From Planctomycetota bacterium (GTDB taxonomy: Bacteria; Planctomycetota; B15-G4): 64,000 nucleotides of DNA. Made by a program: the position numbers and the translations under genes. Shown piece after piece: positions 34,137 to 42,890 of this stretch. The notes under the pieces were generated by a model. The model worked only from the letters and a program-made list of their open reading frames with translations, did no database searches and was not told the DNA's origin. Location of the stretch: assembly GCA_020638905.1 (NCBI GenBank), contig JACKHP010000003.1:1-64000 (forward strand), read 5' to 3'. Position 1 is the first letter of the stretch. Every line of letters starts with the position of its first letter.

Positions 34137-34631
34137 ATGCCCGGCCTCGAGAACCTCGCCGTCGGACTCGGCATGGACTGCCACCGCTTCGAGTCGGGAC
34201 GTCCGCTCGTGCTGGGCGGCGTCGAGGTGCCCCACGACGTGGGACTGAAAGCGCACTCCGACGGCGACGTGCTGCTGCACGCGGTGATCGACGCCGTGCT
34301 CTCGGCGGCCGACCTGCCCGACCTGGGCTCGCTCTATCCCGACGACGACCCCGCCCACGCGGGACGCTCGTCGCTCGAGATGGCGCGCGAGGTGGCGCGC
34401 AAGCTGAAGGTCGGCGGCACGCGCATCCTGAGCCTCGACAGCGTGCTCATCTGCCAGAAGCCGAAGATCGCGCCGCATCGCGAGGCCATCCGCGCGTCGA
34501 TCGCCGAGGCGTTCGGGCTGCGTCCCGGACAGGTCAACGTGAAGGGCAAGACCTACGAGGGCATGGGCCCGCTGGGACGCAAGGAGGGCATCGAGGCGCG
34601 CGCCGTGGCGCTCGTCCTGCGCGGCGGCTGA
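34137..34631 (+). CDS. ispF: 2-C-methyl-D-erythritol 2,4-cyclodiphosphate synthase (IspF)
   Basis: This 164-residue enzyme cyclises CDP-methylerythritol phosphate with release of CMP, two steps after IspD in the same pathway. Zinc ligands are Asp14 and His16 (GMDCHRF) and His48 (LLHAVIDAVL). AHSDGDV and YPDDDPAHAG bind substrate, and the C-terminal YEGMGPLGRKEGIEA is the family signature. Length and start agree with the family; active enzymes are trimers. The one-base gap from ispD gives the usual ispDF pair. It is convergent with a glycosyltransferase gene 15 bases away. Confidence 0.96.
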   Translation: MPGLENLAVGLGMDCHRFESGRPLVLGGVEVPHDVGLKAHSDGDVLLHAVIDAVLSAADLPDLGSLYPDDDPAHAGRSSLEMAREVARKLKVGGTRILSLDSVLICQKPKIAPHREAIRASIAEAFGLRPGQVNVKGKTYEGMGPLGRKEGIEARAVALVLRGG

Positions 34632-34646
34632 GCGGACGGACGCGCG

Positions 34647-35825
34647 TCAGACCGTCGCCGCGCGGTCGTCGGAGAGCACGCGCTCGTAGAACGCGGTCAC
34701 CAGGCCCGACTGCGTGCGCACGTCGAAGCGGCGGCGCGCAGCCTCGGCGGCACCGCGTCCCAGGCGTTCGCGCAGGCCGGGCTCGGCGACGAGCCGCAGC
34801 AGCCCGCGTCGCAACGCCTCCACCGACTCCTCGACGACGATGCCGGCGGTGCCCTCCTCGACGATCTCCGGCAGCGGCGTGCGCGGCGTGACGAGCGGCG
34901 GCAGGCCGATCGACATCTGCTCGCGCAACGCGCGGCACGTCCCGTCGGAGCCGGGCACGAGGAACAGGGATGCATCGAGCGCGCACAACGCGCCGGGGTA
35001 GTCGTCGCCGGAGAGGTAGCCGGTCGACAGCACCCGATCGGACAGGCCGCGCGCCGCCACCGGGGCGAGCAGCAGTTCCTCGATGCGCGTGCCGCGTCCC
35101 ACCACCACGAGCTTGAGCTCGGGGTGCGCCCGCGCCACCGGTTCGAAGGCGTCGATGAGCAGGTCGAAGCGCCGGTGCGGCTGGACGCGCGCCACGATGC
35201 CGATGGCCACCTCGTGCGGCTGCAGGCCGAGCTTGCGGCGCTGCGCGTCGCGGTCGAAGCGCGTGCGGTCGAAACGCAGCGGGTCGACGCCCGTCTCGAC
35301 CAGCACCATCGGACGCGGCGTGCCGGCCACCGAGATCGAGCGCGCCGAGCCGCCGTAGGTCGCGAGCGTGCCCTCGAAGCCGGCGCGCGTCGTGACCACC
35401 AGCCCCGCCAGCGCACGCCGCGCCACGCGTCGCATGCGCAGCGAACCCGAGAGTCCGCTCGTGTCGTAGACGGTGCGCACGAGACGCCCGACGCCGGTCT
35501 CGCGCACGGCGATCGACGCGATGCGGTGGTCGTTGTCGAGGTGCGTGTGGACGATCTCGGGCGCGAAGTCGCGCAGCAGCGTGGCCAGCCGTGCGGCGTC
35601 CTCGCGGTTCTTGCGGAAGCGCGCGTGCTTGCCGAGGTGGAAACCCTCGACCGTCGGCACGCCCAGCTCGCGCGCGTGCGGCAGGATCTTCGACGGCTGT
35701 CCCCCGTCGGCGCTGCCGCTCGCGAACAGGACCTCGTGCTCGCTCGACTGGCACCAGGCCGTGGCGAGGGCGGGCTCGGCCGGGCCGGTCCACTTCCAGT
35801 TGGCGAACAGGTGCAGGATCTTCAC
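34647..35825 (-). CDS. Glycosyltransferase family 4 protein
   Basis: This 392-residue GT-B enzyme begins MKILHLFANWKWTGPAEPAL, the N-terminal domain entry of GT4 with its Gly-Pro donor loop. The C-terminal domain has GIVARVQPHRRFDLLIDAF, VVVGRGTRIEELLL and LFLVPGSDGTCRALREQMS (the EX7E region). GTPLPEIV is represented by PRTPLPEIVEEGTAGIVVE. It would transfer a sugar from a nucleotide donor to a cell-surface glycan or lipid; the acceptor is unknown. GTG 35825 is chosen because translation from it starts at the first beta-strand; the upstream 90 codons are Arg/Pro-rich leader. It is transcribed alone and divergent from the next gene. Confidence 0.88.
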   Translation of the reverse strand: MKILHLFANWKWTGPAEPALATAWCQSSEHEVLFASGSADGGQPSKILPHARELGVPTVEGFHLGKHARFRKNREDAARLATLLRDFAPEIVHTHLDNDHRIASIAVRETGVGRLVRTVYDTSGLSGSLRMRRVARRALAGLVVTTRAGFEGTLATYGGSARSISVAGTPRPMVLVETGVDPLRFDRTRFDRDAQRRKLGLQPHEVAIGIVARVQPHRRFDLLIDAFEPVARAHPELKLVVVGRGTRIEELLLAPVAARGLSDRVLSTGYLSGDDYPGALCALDASLFLVPGSDGTCRALREQMSIGLPPLVTPRTPLPEIVEEGTAGIVVEESVEALRRGLLRLVAEPGLRERLGRGAAEAARRRFDVRTQSGLVTAFYERVLSDDRAATV

Positions 35826-36112
35826 GGCATCGCGCGAGGGGGCGGGGCCCGCGCACTCTAGCCCACGCGGGCGCGCGGATGAACCCGGGGGACGCGCGGC
35901 CGCGGTGCGCGGGGCGGCGTGCGGGCGACGCTTCGCGGGGACGCCGCGCGATGTCATGATCGCGCACGGGCGCGCGTCCCCCGCCACCGGGATGGACGCG
36001 GGCTCGCGCGGATCCGCGTCTCGCGCGTCGCAGCCGCCGCGCGTCCGCGCACCCCGACGGCGCGCGACGACCGCGCCGGACCGCCTGTCCACCGTGAGTG
36101 CGAGGAGCCGCC
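35826..36112. promoter_or_regulatory. 287-base divergent intergenic region
   Basis: This region lies between the divergent GT4 and DUF1570-like genes. A CTAGAGT segment on the minus strand about 40 bases before GTG 35825 could be the -10 of the glycosyltransferase. No convincing -10 for the plus-strand gene is visible, though GAGGAG before GTG 36113 is a good ribosome binding site. No gene is recognised here. Confidence 0.35.
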
Positions 36113-39037
36113 GTGCGAGCCCGACGTCGCCGTCCGGAGATCGGTGCCTGGATCGTCCTGCTGATCCTGGCCTCGGGGGTCTGGTACTGGCACGCCGAGT
36201 TGCTGGGCGCGCTGCGCGGCGAGACTCCGACGGCCGAACGGGACAACGCCTCGGCCGACGCGACGTCCGACGTCGTCGCGCCCGAGACCGCCGACACCGA
36301 GACGGCCGACACCGGGGCGCGCGCGACCGACGCCCGCGAGGCGACGCCGGACGACACCGCGCTCGCTGCGGCTCCCGCTCCGGAGGATGCGCTCGCGCGC
36401 GACGACACGCTGCCCGCGGACGAGGCCCCCGCGAACGCCGTCGCGCCCGGAGGCGACGCGGCGACGTCCGACGCAGGCGCGGCGGGCGTCACCGACGATG
36501 CGACGACGGGCGAGCCGTCCGTCGCGGTCGAGGAAGGTCGCACGTCGTCGGGGCTCAAGCGCTACACGGTGCACCACGATCCGTCCGAGCCCGAGGCGCC
36601 GTCGCCGGCGCGCACGGCGGCCGAGACCTGGGAGCGCGCTCCGGCCGACGCGACCGCGCTGGCGACGCTCGTCACGGCACTCGTCGCGGAGGGACGCGTC
36701 GACGAGGCGCTCGAGGACGCCGTGCGCTTCGCCGAGGCCGGCGGCGCACCGGGACAGGCGCTGGCCGTGCTCGACGCGTACGATCCTTTGCCGCTGGCGT
36801 CGGTGGCGGCGCTGCGCGTCGGCGTGCAGCACTTCACCGACGCTGCCGAGACTCTGCGCGGCAAGCAGCAGTGGTTGCTGTGCGGCGCGCTGTGCGACGC
36901 CGCGGCGACGCTGCTCGACGGCATCCGCGCCGAGCGTCCGGGACCGCTGCCGCGCGAGGACGACCGGCTGGCCGACCTGCTGCAGCGCGTGCGCGAGCCG
37001 CTGCTGCGCGCGCCGGGCGCGCTCGACGCGTTCGCGCTGCGCGACGTCCCGCTGCCGCCGGGCACCGACGACTCGCGCAGCAGCCTGCAGCGCGCGCGCG
37101 ACGAGGGCGCCGACGCGCGGGCGCGCGACGAGGGACGTCCGATCGAGGTCACGTCGACGCACTACCTCGTGCGCACGTCGCTCGGCTCGCGCGTGGCGCG
37201 CGACGCGAGCGCGCTGCTCGAGGCCGTCTACGAGCGTTGCACGCAGCGCTTCGGCGGCGATCCGCTGCGCACCGGCGGACGCGTGATCGTCGAGATCCTC
37301 GAGTACGAGAGCGCGTTCGCCACGCGCCGCGCCGACGTCGAGCCGCCGCTCGGCGCTTGGCGCGACGGCTTCGCCGACGTGGGAGCGCGCACGATCACGG
37401 TGCTCGATCCCGAGGCCGTGGGCGAGCCGCGCGAGCTGCTCTGGGGACGCCTCGCGCGCGAGGCCGGCCGCACCTTCGTCGAGACCTGGGGACCGCGTCC
37501 GCTGCCGCCTTGGCTGAGCGAGGGGCTGCCCGCCACGTTCGAGGGCGCCACGCTGCGACGCGACGGGAGCGTGGTGCTCGACCGTCCGGCCGACGGGCTC
37601 CGGCGGCGCGTCGAGCTCTCGCTCGCGGGACGCGGCGCCACGCCGCGCGGCGTGCTCGAGCTGCTCGGGCTCGAGGCCGTCGACGTCGACGACATCCCCT
37701 GGTGCTGGGCGCTCGTGACGTACCTGCACGACGCGCTCGGACCCGACGGGACGCCGCTCTGGCGCGACCGCTTCGAAGCGCTGCTGGCCGCGTACCACAC
37801 GAGCGACGCGTCCCTCGCGCTGCCCGAGTTCCGCGGGCAGATCCTGCGTCCCGACGAGGAACCACGCGCGGGCGTGGCGACGCTCGAGGACTTCACCGAG
37901 CGCTTCGCCGCGTGGATCGCGCAGCAGGACGCGCTCGACCACGGCGTCCCGTCGGCGGTGCACGAGGTGCTCACGCTCACGCAGCGCGCCATCGACCTGC
38001 GGCGTTTCGAGGAGGCCGAGTCGATCGTGCGACGCGCGCGGCAGGCCGATCCGGCCGAGCCGTTCGCGTTGTGGCAGGCGTTCTCCATCGCGAAGCGGCG
38101 CGGCCAGTCCGACGAGGCGCTGCTGCTGGCCTACGACCTCGCGTCGACGCGCCAGCCCAGCGGCCACTGGTCGCCCGACACGGGACAGCAGGAGCCCTCG
38201 CTCGAGCAGCGCGCCTCCAGCGAGGAGCTGCGCTTCGCCGAGCTCCTCGAGATCAACGACGCGCTGGGCCGCGCGCTCGCCGAGCACGACCTCGCGCTGC
38301 GCGTGGCCGTCGAACACGCGCTCGACGCGCGCCTCGCCGCGGGACTGCCGCGCGCCGCCGTGCGCCTGCTCGACCGCGTGCTGGCCGCCTTCCCGCTCGA
38401 CGCCGGCTACCGCGCCATGCGCGCGGAGATCGTCGCGCGCTCGCTGCATCCCGAAGACCTCGTGGTGCGGCGTCCCGTGAGCGCGCTGGCCGACCTGACC
38501 GCCGCCCACGGCGACGTGGCCTTCTGGACCGACGACGACGGCGCGCTCGCCGCGCGCTGCTCCGACCGCGTGGCGATCGTGACCCTGCGCGGCCTGGCCG
38601 ACCTGCGCGCGCCGTTCACCGTCTCCGCCACGCTGCGCTTCGGCGAGGCGAGCGCGCGCACCTCGGCGTCCGGCGGCAACCTGCAGGCCGGCTTCGTGCT
38701 CGGCGGCGAGGACGCCGCGCTCGACGGCCCCTGGGGCGTCTTCGCCACCCCCAGCGGACGCATCGAGCTCGCCCACCGCGGCCGCGAGGAGTGGCCGTCC
38801 CGCCCCATCGGCCGCGGCGCCCGCGCCCCGCACCTCGAGCTGCTCGTCGACGGCACGCGCCTGTCCGTGCGCGTCGACGGCAAGGACCTGCACGACGCCC
38901 CGCTCGGCAGCCGTCCCGCCGACGGCTGGCTGGGCCTGTTCGTGCGCCACGTCGACGTGACCTTCGAGGACCTCGTCGTCACGCGCACGCGCGAGACCGG
39001 CCCCGGCCAGAGGTGGTACACGCGGGCGGCGCCGTAA
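36113..39037 (+). CDS. Membrane-anchored protein with a degenerate DUF1570-like gluzincin domain
   Basis: This 974-residue protein has one N-terminal membrane helix (IGAWIVLLILASGVWYW) and a long acidic Ala/Asp/Thr-rich linker (~35-150). It continues with helical repeats and a segment resembling DUF1570 peptidases (LAREAGRTFVETWG, then PPWLSEGLPATFEG, ~447-475). The zinc motif HExxH reads Arg449-Glu-Ala-Gly-Arg453, so both histidines are lost and protease activity is unlikely. The C-terminal ~190 residues look like a concanavalin-type beta-sandwich (FTVSATLRFGE, LELLVDGTRLSVRVDGKDL). GTG 36113 was chosen for its GAGGAG; GTG 36098 is possible. The protein is probably periplasmic and may bind a partner or glycan. 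No close family is recognised. Confidence 0.8.
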   Translation: MRARRRRPEIGAWIVLLILASGVWYWHAELLGALRGETPTAERDNASADATSDVVAPETADTETADTGARATDAREATPDDTALAAAPAPEDALARDDTLPADEAPANAVAPGGDAATSDAGAAGVTDDATTGEPSVAVEEGRTSSGLKRYTVHHDPSEPEAPSPARTAAETWERAPADATALATLVTALVAEGRVDEALEDAVRFAEAGGAPGQALAVLDAYDPLPLASVAALRVGVQHFTDAAETLRGKQQWLLCGALCDAAATLLDGIRAERPGPLPREDDRLADLLQRVREPLLRAPGALDAFALRDVPLPPGTDDSRSSLQRARDEGADARARDEGRPIEVTSTHYLVRTSLGSRVARDASALLEAVYERCTQRFGGDPLRTGGRVIVEILEYESAFATRRADVEPPLGAWRDGFADVGARTITVLDPEAVGEPRELLWGRLAREAGRTFVETWGPRPLPPWLSEGLPATFEGATLRRDGSVVLDRPADGLRRRVELSLAGRGATPRGVLELLGLEAVDVDDIPWCWALVTYLHDALGPDGTPLWRDRFEALLAAYHTSDASLALPEFRGQILRPDEEPRAGVATLEDFTERFAAWIAQQDALDHGVPSAVHEVLTLTQRAIDLRRFEEAESIVRRARQADPAEPFALWQAFSIAKRRGQSDEALLLAYDLASTRQPSGHWSPDTGQQEPSLEQRASSEELRFAELLEINDALGRALAEHDLALRVAVEHALDARLAAGLPRAAVRLLDRVLAAFPLDAGYRAMRAEIVARSLHPEDLVVRRPVSALADLTAAHGDVAFWTDDDGALAARCSDRVAIVTLRGLADLRAPFTVSATLRFGEASARTSASGGNLQAGFVLGGEDAALDGPWGVFATPSGRIELAHRGREEWPSRPIGRGARAPHLELLVDGTRLSVRVDGKDLHDAPLGSRPADGWLGLFVRHVDVTFEDLVVTRTRETGPGQRWYTRAAP

Positions 39038-39063
39038 GGCGGGGATGGGCGGCACGCGGGGCC

Positions 39064-39093
39064 TTGCGCGGTGGCAGGACGGGGTCCTATCTT
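39064..39093 (+). promoter_or_regulatory. Promoter of tRNA-Gly
   Basis: TTGCGC (39064-39069) and TATCTT (39088-39093) are separated by 18 bases, the same spacing as the tRNA-Met promoter. Confidence 0.6.
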
Positions 39094-39137
39094 CTGGGAC
39101 GTCGGCGGGAGCCAACGTCCCGCCGGGCGTGCCGCGA

Positions 39138-39213
39138 GCGGGTGTAACTCAGTTGGTAGAGTGTCAGCTTCCCAAGCTGGATGTCGCCGGTTCGAACCCG
39201 GTCACCCGCTCCA
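39138..39213 (+). tRNA. tRNA-Gly (CCC)
   Basis: The 76-base cloverleaf has the CCA encoded. The acceptor stem pairs GCGGGTG with CACCCGC, with discriminator T. The anticodon stem TCAGC/GCTGG encloses TTCCCAA, giving anticodon CCC at 39171-39173, which reads GGG. The T-arm is CCGGTTCGAACCCGG. A promoter-like pair lies 45 bases upstream. Confidence 0.95.
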
Positions 39214-39216
39214 GCT

Positions 39217-39238
39217 TCGCGCGTCGTGCATCGCGCGA
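39217..39238 (+). terminator. Hairpin after tRNA-Gly
   Basis: TCGCGCG pairs perfectly with CGCGCGA around an 8-base loop, starting three bases after the tRNA 3' end. There is no T-run. It probably ends or processes the tRNA transcript. Confidence 0.45.
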
Positions 39239-39398
39239 CACACGCCGGTCCGTGCCCATTCGCACCTGACTCGCGGCCACAGCGATCTGTATCGATCGCG
39301 TATCCTCGATGCGAGCTGACCGCCGACCCCGCACCGGAGGCGCGACGTGCCTCTCGGGGCGGATCCGGCGCACTCCCCATCCGCACGGAGCCGAGTCC

Positions 39399-40955
39399 AT
39401 GACACCGATCCCCCGTCGCGAGTCGTGCATCACGTCCTTGGCCATCGCCCTCGCGCTGCTCTGCGGCACGGCATCCGCAGGCGATCCGCTGCTGAAGCTC
39501 ACGGCCGCCGACGGCGAGTCGGGCGACAAGCTCGGCGCCGCGGTCGGGACCGAGGGAACCCTGGCGGTGCTCGGCGCGCCGGCCGACGATGCGAACGGCA
39601 CGCAGTCGGGCTCGGCCTACGTGTTCGACGTCACCACCGGGCAGCAGGTCGCCAAGTTCGTTCCGCCCGACGGGGTGGCCTTCGACAGCTTCGGCTTCGC
39701 GGTGGGACTCGGCGGCGGCGTGGCCATCGGCGGCGCCTACAAGGACGACGACCTCGGGTCGGCCTCGGGCTCGGCCACGCTGTTCGATCCGCTCAGCGGA
39801 GCCGTGTTGCACAAGCTCACCGCCGACGACGGAGCCGCGGGAGACCAGTTCGGCTTCTCGGTGGGCATCGGCGGCGGCAAGGCCGTGGCGGGCGCGCAGG
39901 GCGTCGACGACCTCGGCTCGGCGTCCGGTGCCGCGTACGTGTTCGACGTGGCGACGGGCGCGCAGCTCCACGAGCTGCACGCGTCCGACGGCGCGGCGAA
40001 CGACTTCTTCGGCAACTCGTGCGCCACCGACGGACTGCGCGTGATCGTGGGCGCGCCCGGCAAGGCGTCGTCGCGCGGTGCGGCCTACCTCTACGACGCC
40101 ACGAGCGGTGCGCAGCTCGCGATCTTCACGCCGACATCGTTCAGCGCCAGCCAGTACTTCGGACGTGCGGTGGCGGTCTCCGGCAACCGGGCCGTGGTGG
40201 GCGCGCCCTTCGCCGGCCCCGGAGGCGCCGAACGTGGCGAGGCGTACCTCTTCAACACGACCACCGGCGCACTCCTCGCCACGCTCACGGCATCCGACGG
40301 TGCCGACGGCGACCGCTTCGGCGACTCGGTCGCCGTGCGCGACGGGCTCGTCGTCGTGGGCGCCTGGGACAACGATGCGCTCGGCGATGTCGCCGGCGCC
40401 GCCTACGTGTTCGACGCCTCGACCGGCAGCCGCCTCGGCAAGCTCACCGCACACGACGCGACCCCCGGTGCGCGCTTCGGGACGGCCGTCGCCACGAGCG
40501 ACACCCGCGTGCTGATCGGAGCCGTGTCGACCAAGGGTGCGAACCCGAACGCCGGCGCGGGCTACGCCTTCCCGCTCGACGGCGCGCCGTGGAAGAACCT
40601 CGTCCACGGCAAGGCCGGCGTCGCCGGGACGCCGTCGATGCTGGGGCTGGGCGACCTCACCGGCGGCAGCTTCCTCTCGCTCACGCTGGGCCACGCGGCC
40701 CCGAACGCGACGATGTTCCTCGTGCTCGGCGTGGCCGACCTCTCGCTGCCCTTCAAGGGCGGCACGCTCGTGCCGTCGCCCGACTTCGTGTTCGGCGGAC
40801 TCCCCACGGGCCCCGCGGGGACCTTCTCGCTGGAGACCGTGTGGCCCGTCGGCATCCCGTCCGGCGTGCCGCTCTACGTGCAGGCCTGGATCCAGGACGG
40901 CAGCGTGTTCCCGCCGTTCGCCGCGAGCAACGGCGTGACGCAGACGACGCCGTGA
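39399..40955 (+). CDS. Secreted FG-GAP-like propeller protein with shared C-terminal module
   Basis: This 518-residue protein has a signal peptide (ITSLAIALALLCGTASAG) and about seven propeller blades of the type DGDRFGDSVAVRDGLVVVGA followed by YVFDASTG. These are typical of FG-GAP/integrin-alpha-like repeats in planctomycete surface proteins. The last ~120 residues form the module shared with the next four secreted proteins (LSLPFKGGTLVPSPD, then VWPVGIPSG and the end AASNGVTQTTP). ATG 39399 starts the signal peptide; a TATCCT hexamer lies ~95 bases upstream. The role is unknown; binding or surface display is inferred. It is convergent with the following gene. Confidence 0.88.
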   Translation: MTPIPRRESCITSLAIALALLCGTASAGDPLLKLTAADGESGDKLGAAVGTEGTLAVLGAPADDANGTQSGSAYVFDVTTGQQVAKFVPPDGVAFDSFGFAVGLGGGVAIGGAYKDDDLGSASGSATLFDPLSGAVLHKLTADDGAAGDQFGFSVGIGGGKAVAGAQGVDDLGSASGAAYVFDVATGAQLHELHASDGAANDFFGNSCATDGLRVIVGAPGKASSRGAAYLYDATSGAQLAIFTPTSFSASQYFGRAVAVSGNRAVVGAPFAGPGGAERGEAYLFNTTTGALLATLTASDGADGDRFGDSVAVRDGLVVVGAWDNDALGDVAGAAYVFDASTGSRLGKLTAHDATPGARFGTAVATSDTRVLIGAVSTKGANPNAGAGYAFPLDGAPWKNLVHGKAGVAGTPSMLGLGDLTGGSFLSLTLGHAAPNATMFLVLGVADLSLPFKGGTLVPSPDFVFGGLPTGPAGTFSLETVWPVGIPSGVPLYVQAWIQDGSVFPPFAASNGVTQTTP

Positions 40956-41021
40956 CGCGCTCGCCGCGCGGGGCATCCTCGGACGGGTGGCGCCGGTGCC
41001 TCGACGCCTCGTCCCCGATCC

Positions 41022-42638
41022 TCACGGCATCGTGATCGACAACCCGTTGCTGGCCGACCAGCCGGGCAGCGACGCGTGGCTCATCCACGCCTGCAGCACG
41101 AGCTGCGCGCCGGACGGCACCTCGCGCGGCCAGCTCCACGGGATCACGAGCTGACCCTGCGGACTCGGCGCGCCGTCGAGCGGGCCGAGAGCGAGCAGCG
41201 GCGCGGGCACGAGCACGCCGCCCTTGAACGGCAGCAGCGCGAGCGCGTCCCCGAGCACCAGCCAGGCGCTGTCGCCGACGGATGCGTCCAGCAGCTTCAC
41301 GGACATCACGTGGGCGTCGACCGGGACTCCCCATCCGACGAGCCTCGGCAGCTTCTCGGGACCCGGCGACGCGTGGCCTTCGTCGACCCACGGATCGTCG
41401 GCGTCCAGATCGAGGATCCACACGGCGCCGCTGCCGCCGTCGACGTCGTGGTCGCCCTTGGTGCCGAGCAGTGCGGTCGCGCCGTCGAGCGCGAGCGACC
41501 AGCCGAAGCGATCGCCGAGCACCTCGTCCGTGGCCGCGAGCACGCGCGACTGCGTCCACGCGCCGTCGCTGCGTCGGTACTCGACCACGCGTCCGCCGAG
41601 TTCGAAGAACGACGACAGCGTGACCGCGCTCACGAGCGCGCGATCGCCGTCGAGCACGACGTCGTGACCGAAGTCGCCCCACAGGCTGCCGAGCGTGAAC
41701 GTGCCGTCGGGCAGCCACTGATCGTCCTGCGGGTCGGACGGCGTGCCGCCGTCGTCGTGGCGGAAGAAGCTGGCCGAGCCGGTCAGGCCGTCGCCGCGGT
41801 GGCCGACGAGCAGCGTGTCGCCGTCGAGCGCGATCGACCAGCCGAACTCGCCGGCGTCGGCGGACTGCGGCTCGAGCGTGCCGTCGGGCAGCCAGTCGTC
41901 GCCCACGCGCATCCAGGTGGACACGCGTCCGTCGCCGAGCGGGTCGGAGACCGCGACGAGGTCGCCGGACAGCGCGACGTCGAAGCCGAACAGGCTCTGC
42001 GCCGGCGCGCCGGGCTGCTCGAGGTCGACGAACGTCGTCCAGCGGTCGTCGAACGGATCGGACGGCGTGCCCGCATCGTCGCGCACGAACAGGCGCGCCC
42101 ATCCGCGATCGGCTGCCTGGCCCGGTCCGCCCACGACGACGCGCTCACCCTGCGCCGCCACCGCGAAGCCGAACTGCGCGCCGGTGTCGCCACCGATGAG
42201 CTGGTCGATCTCGATCCACTCGTCGTCGAAGGGCGTCGGCGTGCCGTGGTCGTCGCGCTGGTAGACGTGCCCGATGCCCGCGAAGGCGCCGAGGTCCGTG
42301 TCGCCTGTCGCTCCCACGAAGGCCGTGTCGCCGACGAGCGCGACGTTCTTGCCGTACTTCAGGCCGGCCGCCGGCGATCCCACCGGTACGAACGGCAGCA
42401 GCGCAGCCACCACCCAGCCCGAGTCGCGGCGCGCCAGCACCACGGCGCGTCCCTCGTGGTCGGGCAACGTGCCGAAGGACAACGCCGTGTCGCCGTCGAG
42501 CGCCACGGCCTCGCCGAAGCCGATCAGCGACGTGCCGTCGGCCGTCACCTTCGACACCGGTGCCTGGCAGAAGACGCCGGGCGCGAGGCTCGCGACCAGC
42601 ACGATCGGGAGCCAAAGCGGGTTCGTGCGAGCGCACAT
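41022..42638 (-). CDS. Secreted FG-GAP-like propeller protein with shared C-terminal module
   Basis: This 538-residue protein has a signal peptide (LWLPIVLVASLAPGVFCQ) and seven propeller blades. The blades alternate FGxxVALDGDTALVG-type strands with loops such as DDHGTPTPFDDEW and DDGGTPSDPQDDQW, which may bind calcium. The C-terminal module is present but is the most diverged of the five (LALLPFKGGVLVPAP, WSWPREVPSG, WSASNGLSITMP). The ATG at 42638 has GAGGAGG before it, one of the best ribosome binding sites in the region. It is co-directional with the sialidase-like gene but 252 bases away, so it probably has its own promoter. Confidence 0.87.
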   Translation of the reverse strand: MCARTNPLWLPIVLVASLAPGVFCQAPVSKVTADGTSLIGFGEAVALDGDTALSFGTLPDHEGRAVVLARRDSGWVVAALLPFVPVGSPAAGLKYGKNVALVGDTAFVGATGDTDLGAFAGIGHVYQRDDHGTPTPFDDEWIEIDQLIGGDTGAQFGFAVAAQGERVVVGGPGQAADRGWARLFVRDDAGTPSDPFDDRWTTFVDLEQPGAPAQSLFGFDVALSGDLVAVSDPLGDGRVSTWMRVGDDWLPDGTLEPQSADAGEFGWSIALDGDTLLVGHRGDGLTGSASFFRHDDGGTPSDPQDDQWLPDGTFTLGSLWGDFGHDVVLDGDRALVSAVTLSSFFELGGRVVEYRRSDGAWTQSRVLAATDEVLGDRFGWSLALDGATALLGTKGDHDVDGGSGAVWILDLDADDPWVDEGHASPGPEKLPRLVGWGVPVDAHVMSVKLLDASVGDSAWLVLGDALALLPFKGGVLVPAPLLALGPLDGAPSPQGQLVIPWSWPREVPSGAQLVLQAWMSHASLPGWSASNGLSITMP

Positions 42639-42890
42639 GGCCGACCTCCTCGGAGACGAGTCGGAGTCGCGAGCGTCGCGGGCACGACGACGGAACCGGA
42701 CGCGATCAGGTCCAGGCCGACCTCGGCGGCGAAGGTGCTCGCCCGCGGTCACACCGCAGGGTCGTGCACCGCTCGCGAGGCGTCCATGCGGAGTGCGGCG
42801 TAGGCCTCGGCCGTTGGCCGACCTCGGCCCGTCGCCTCGCGCGCGACTCCGGTCGTCCCTGCGCCGCGCGACCACCGCGCGACGTCGTGC

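Noticed and set aside
35473..39147. 1224-codon plus-strand frame overlapping the DUF1570-like gene
   Set aside because: Out-of-frame Arg/Ala-rich translation of a high-GC gene. The other frame has a signal anchor, linker and domains.
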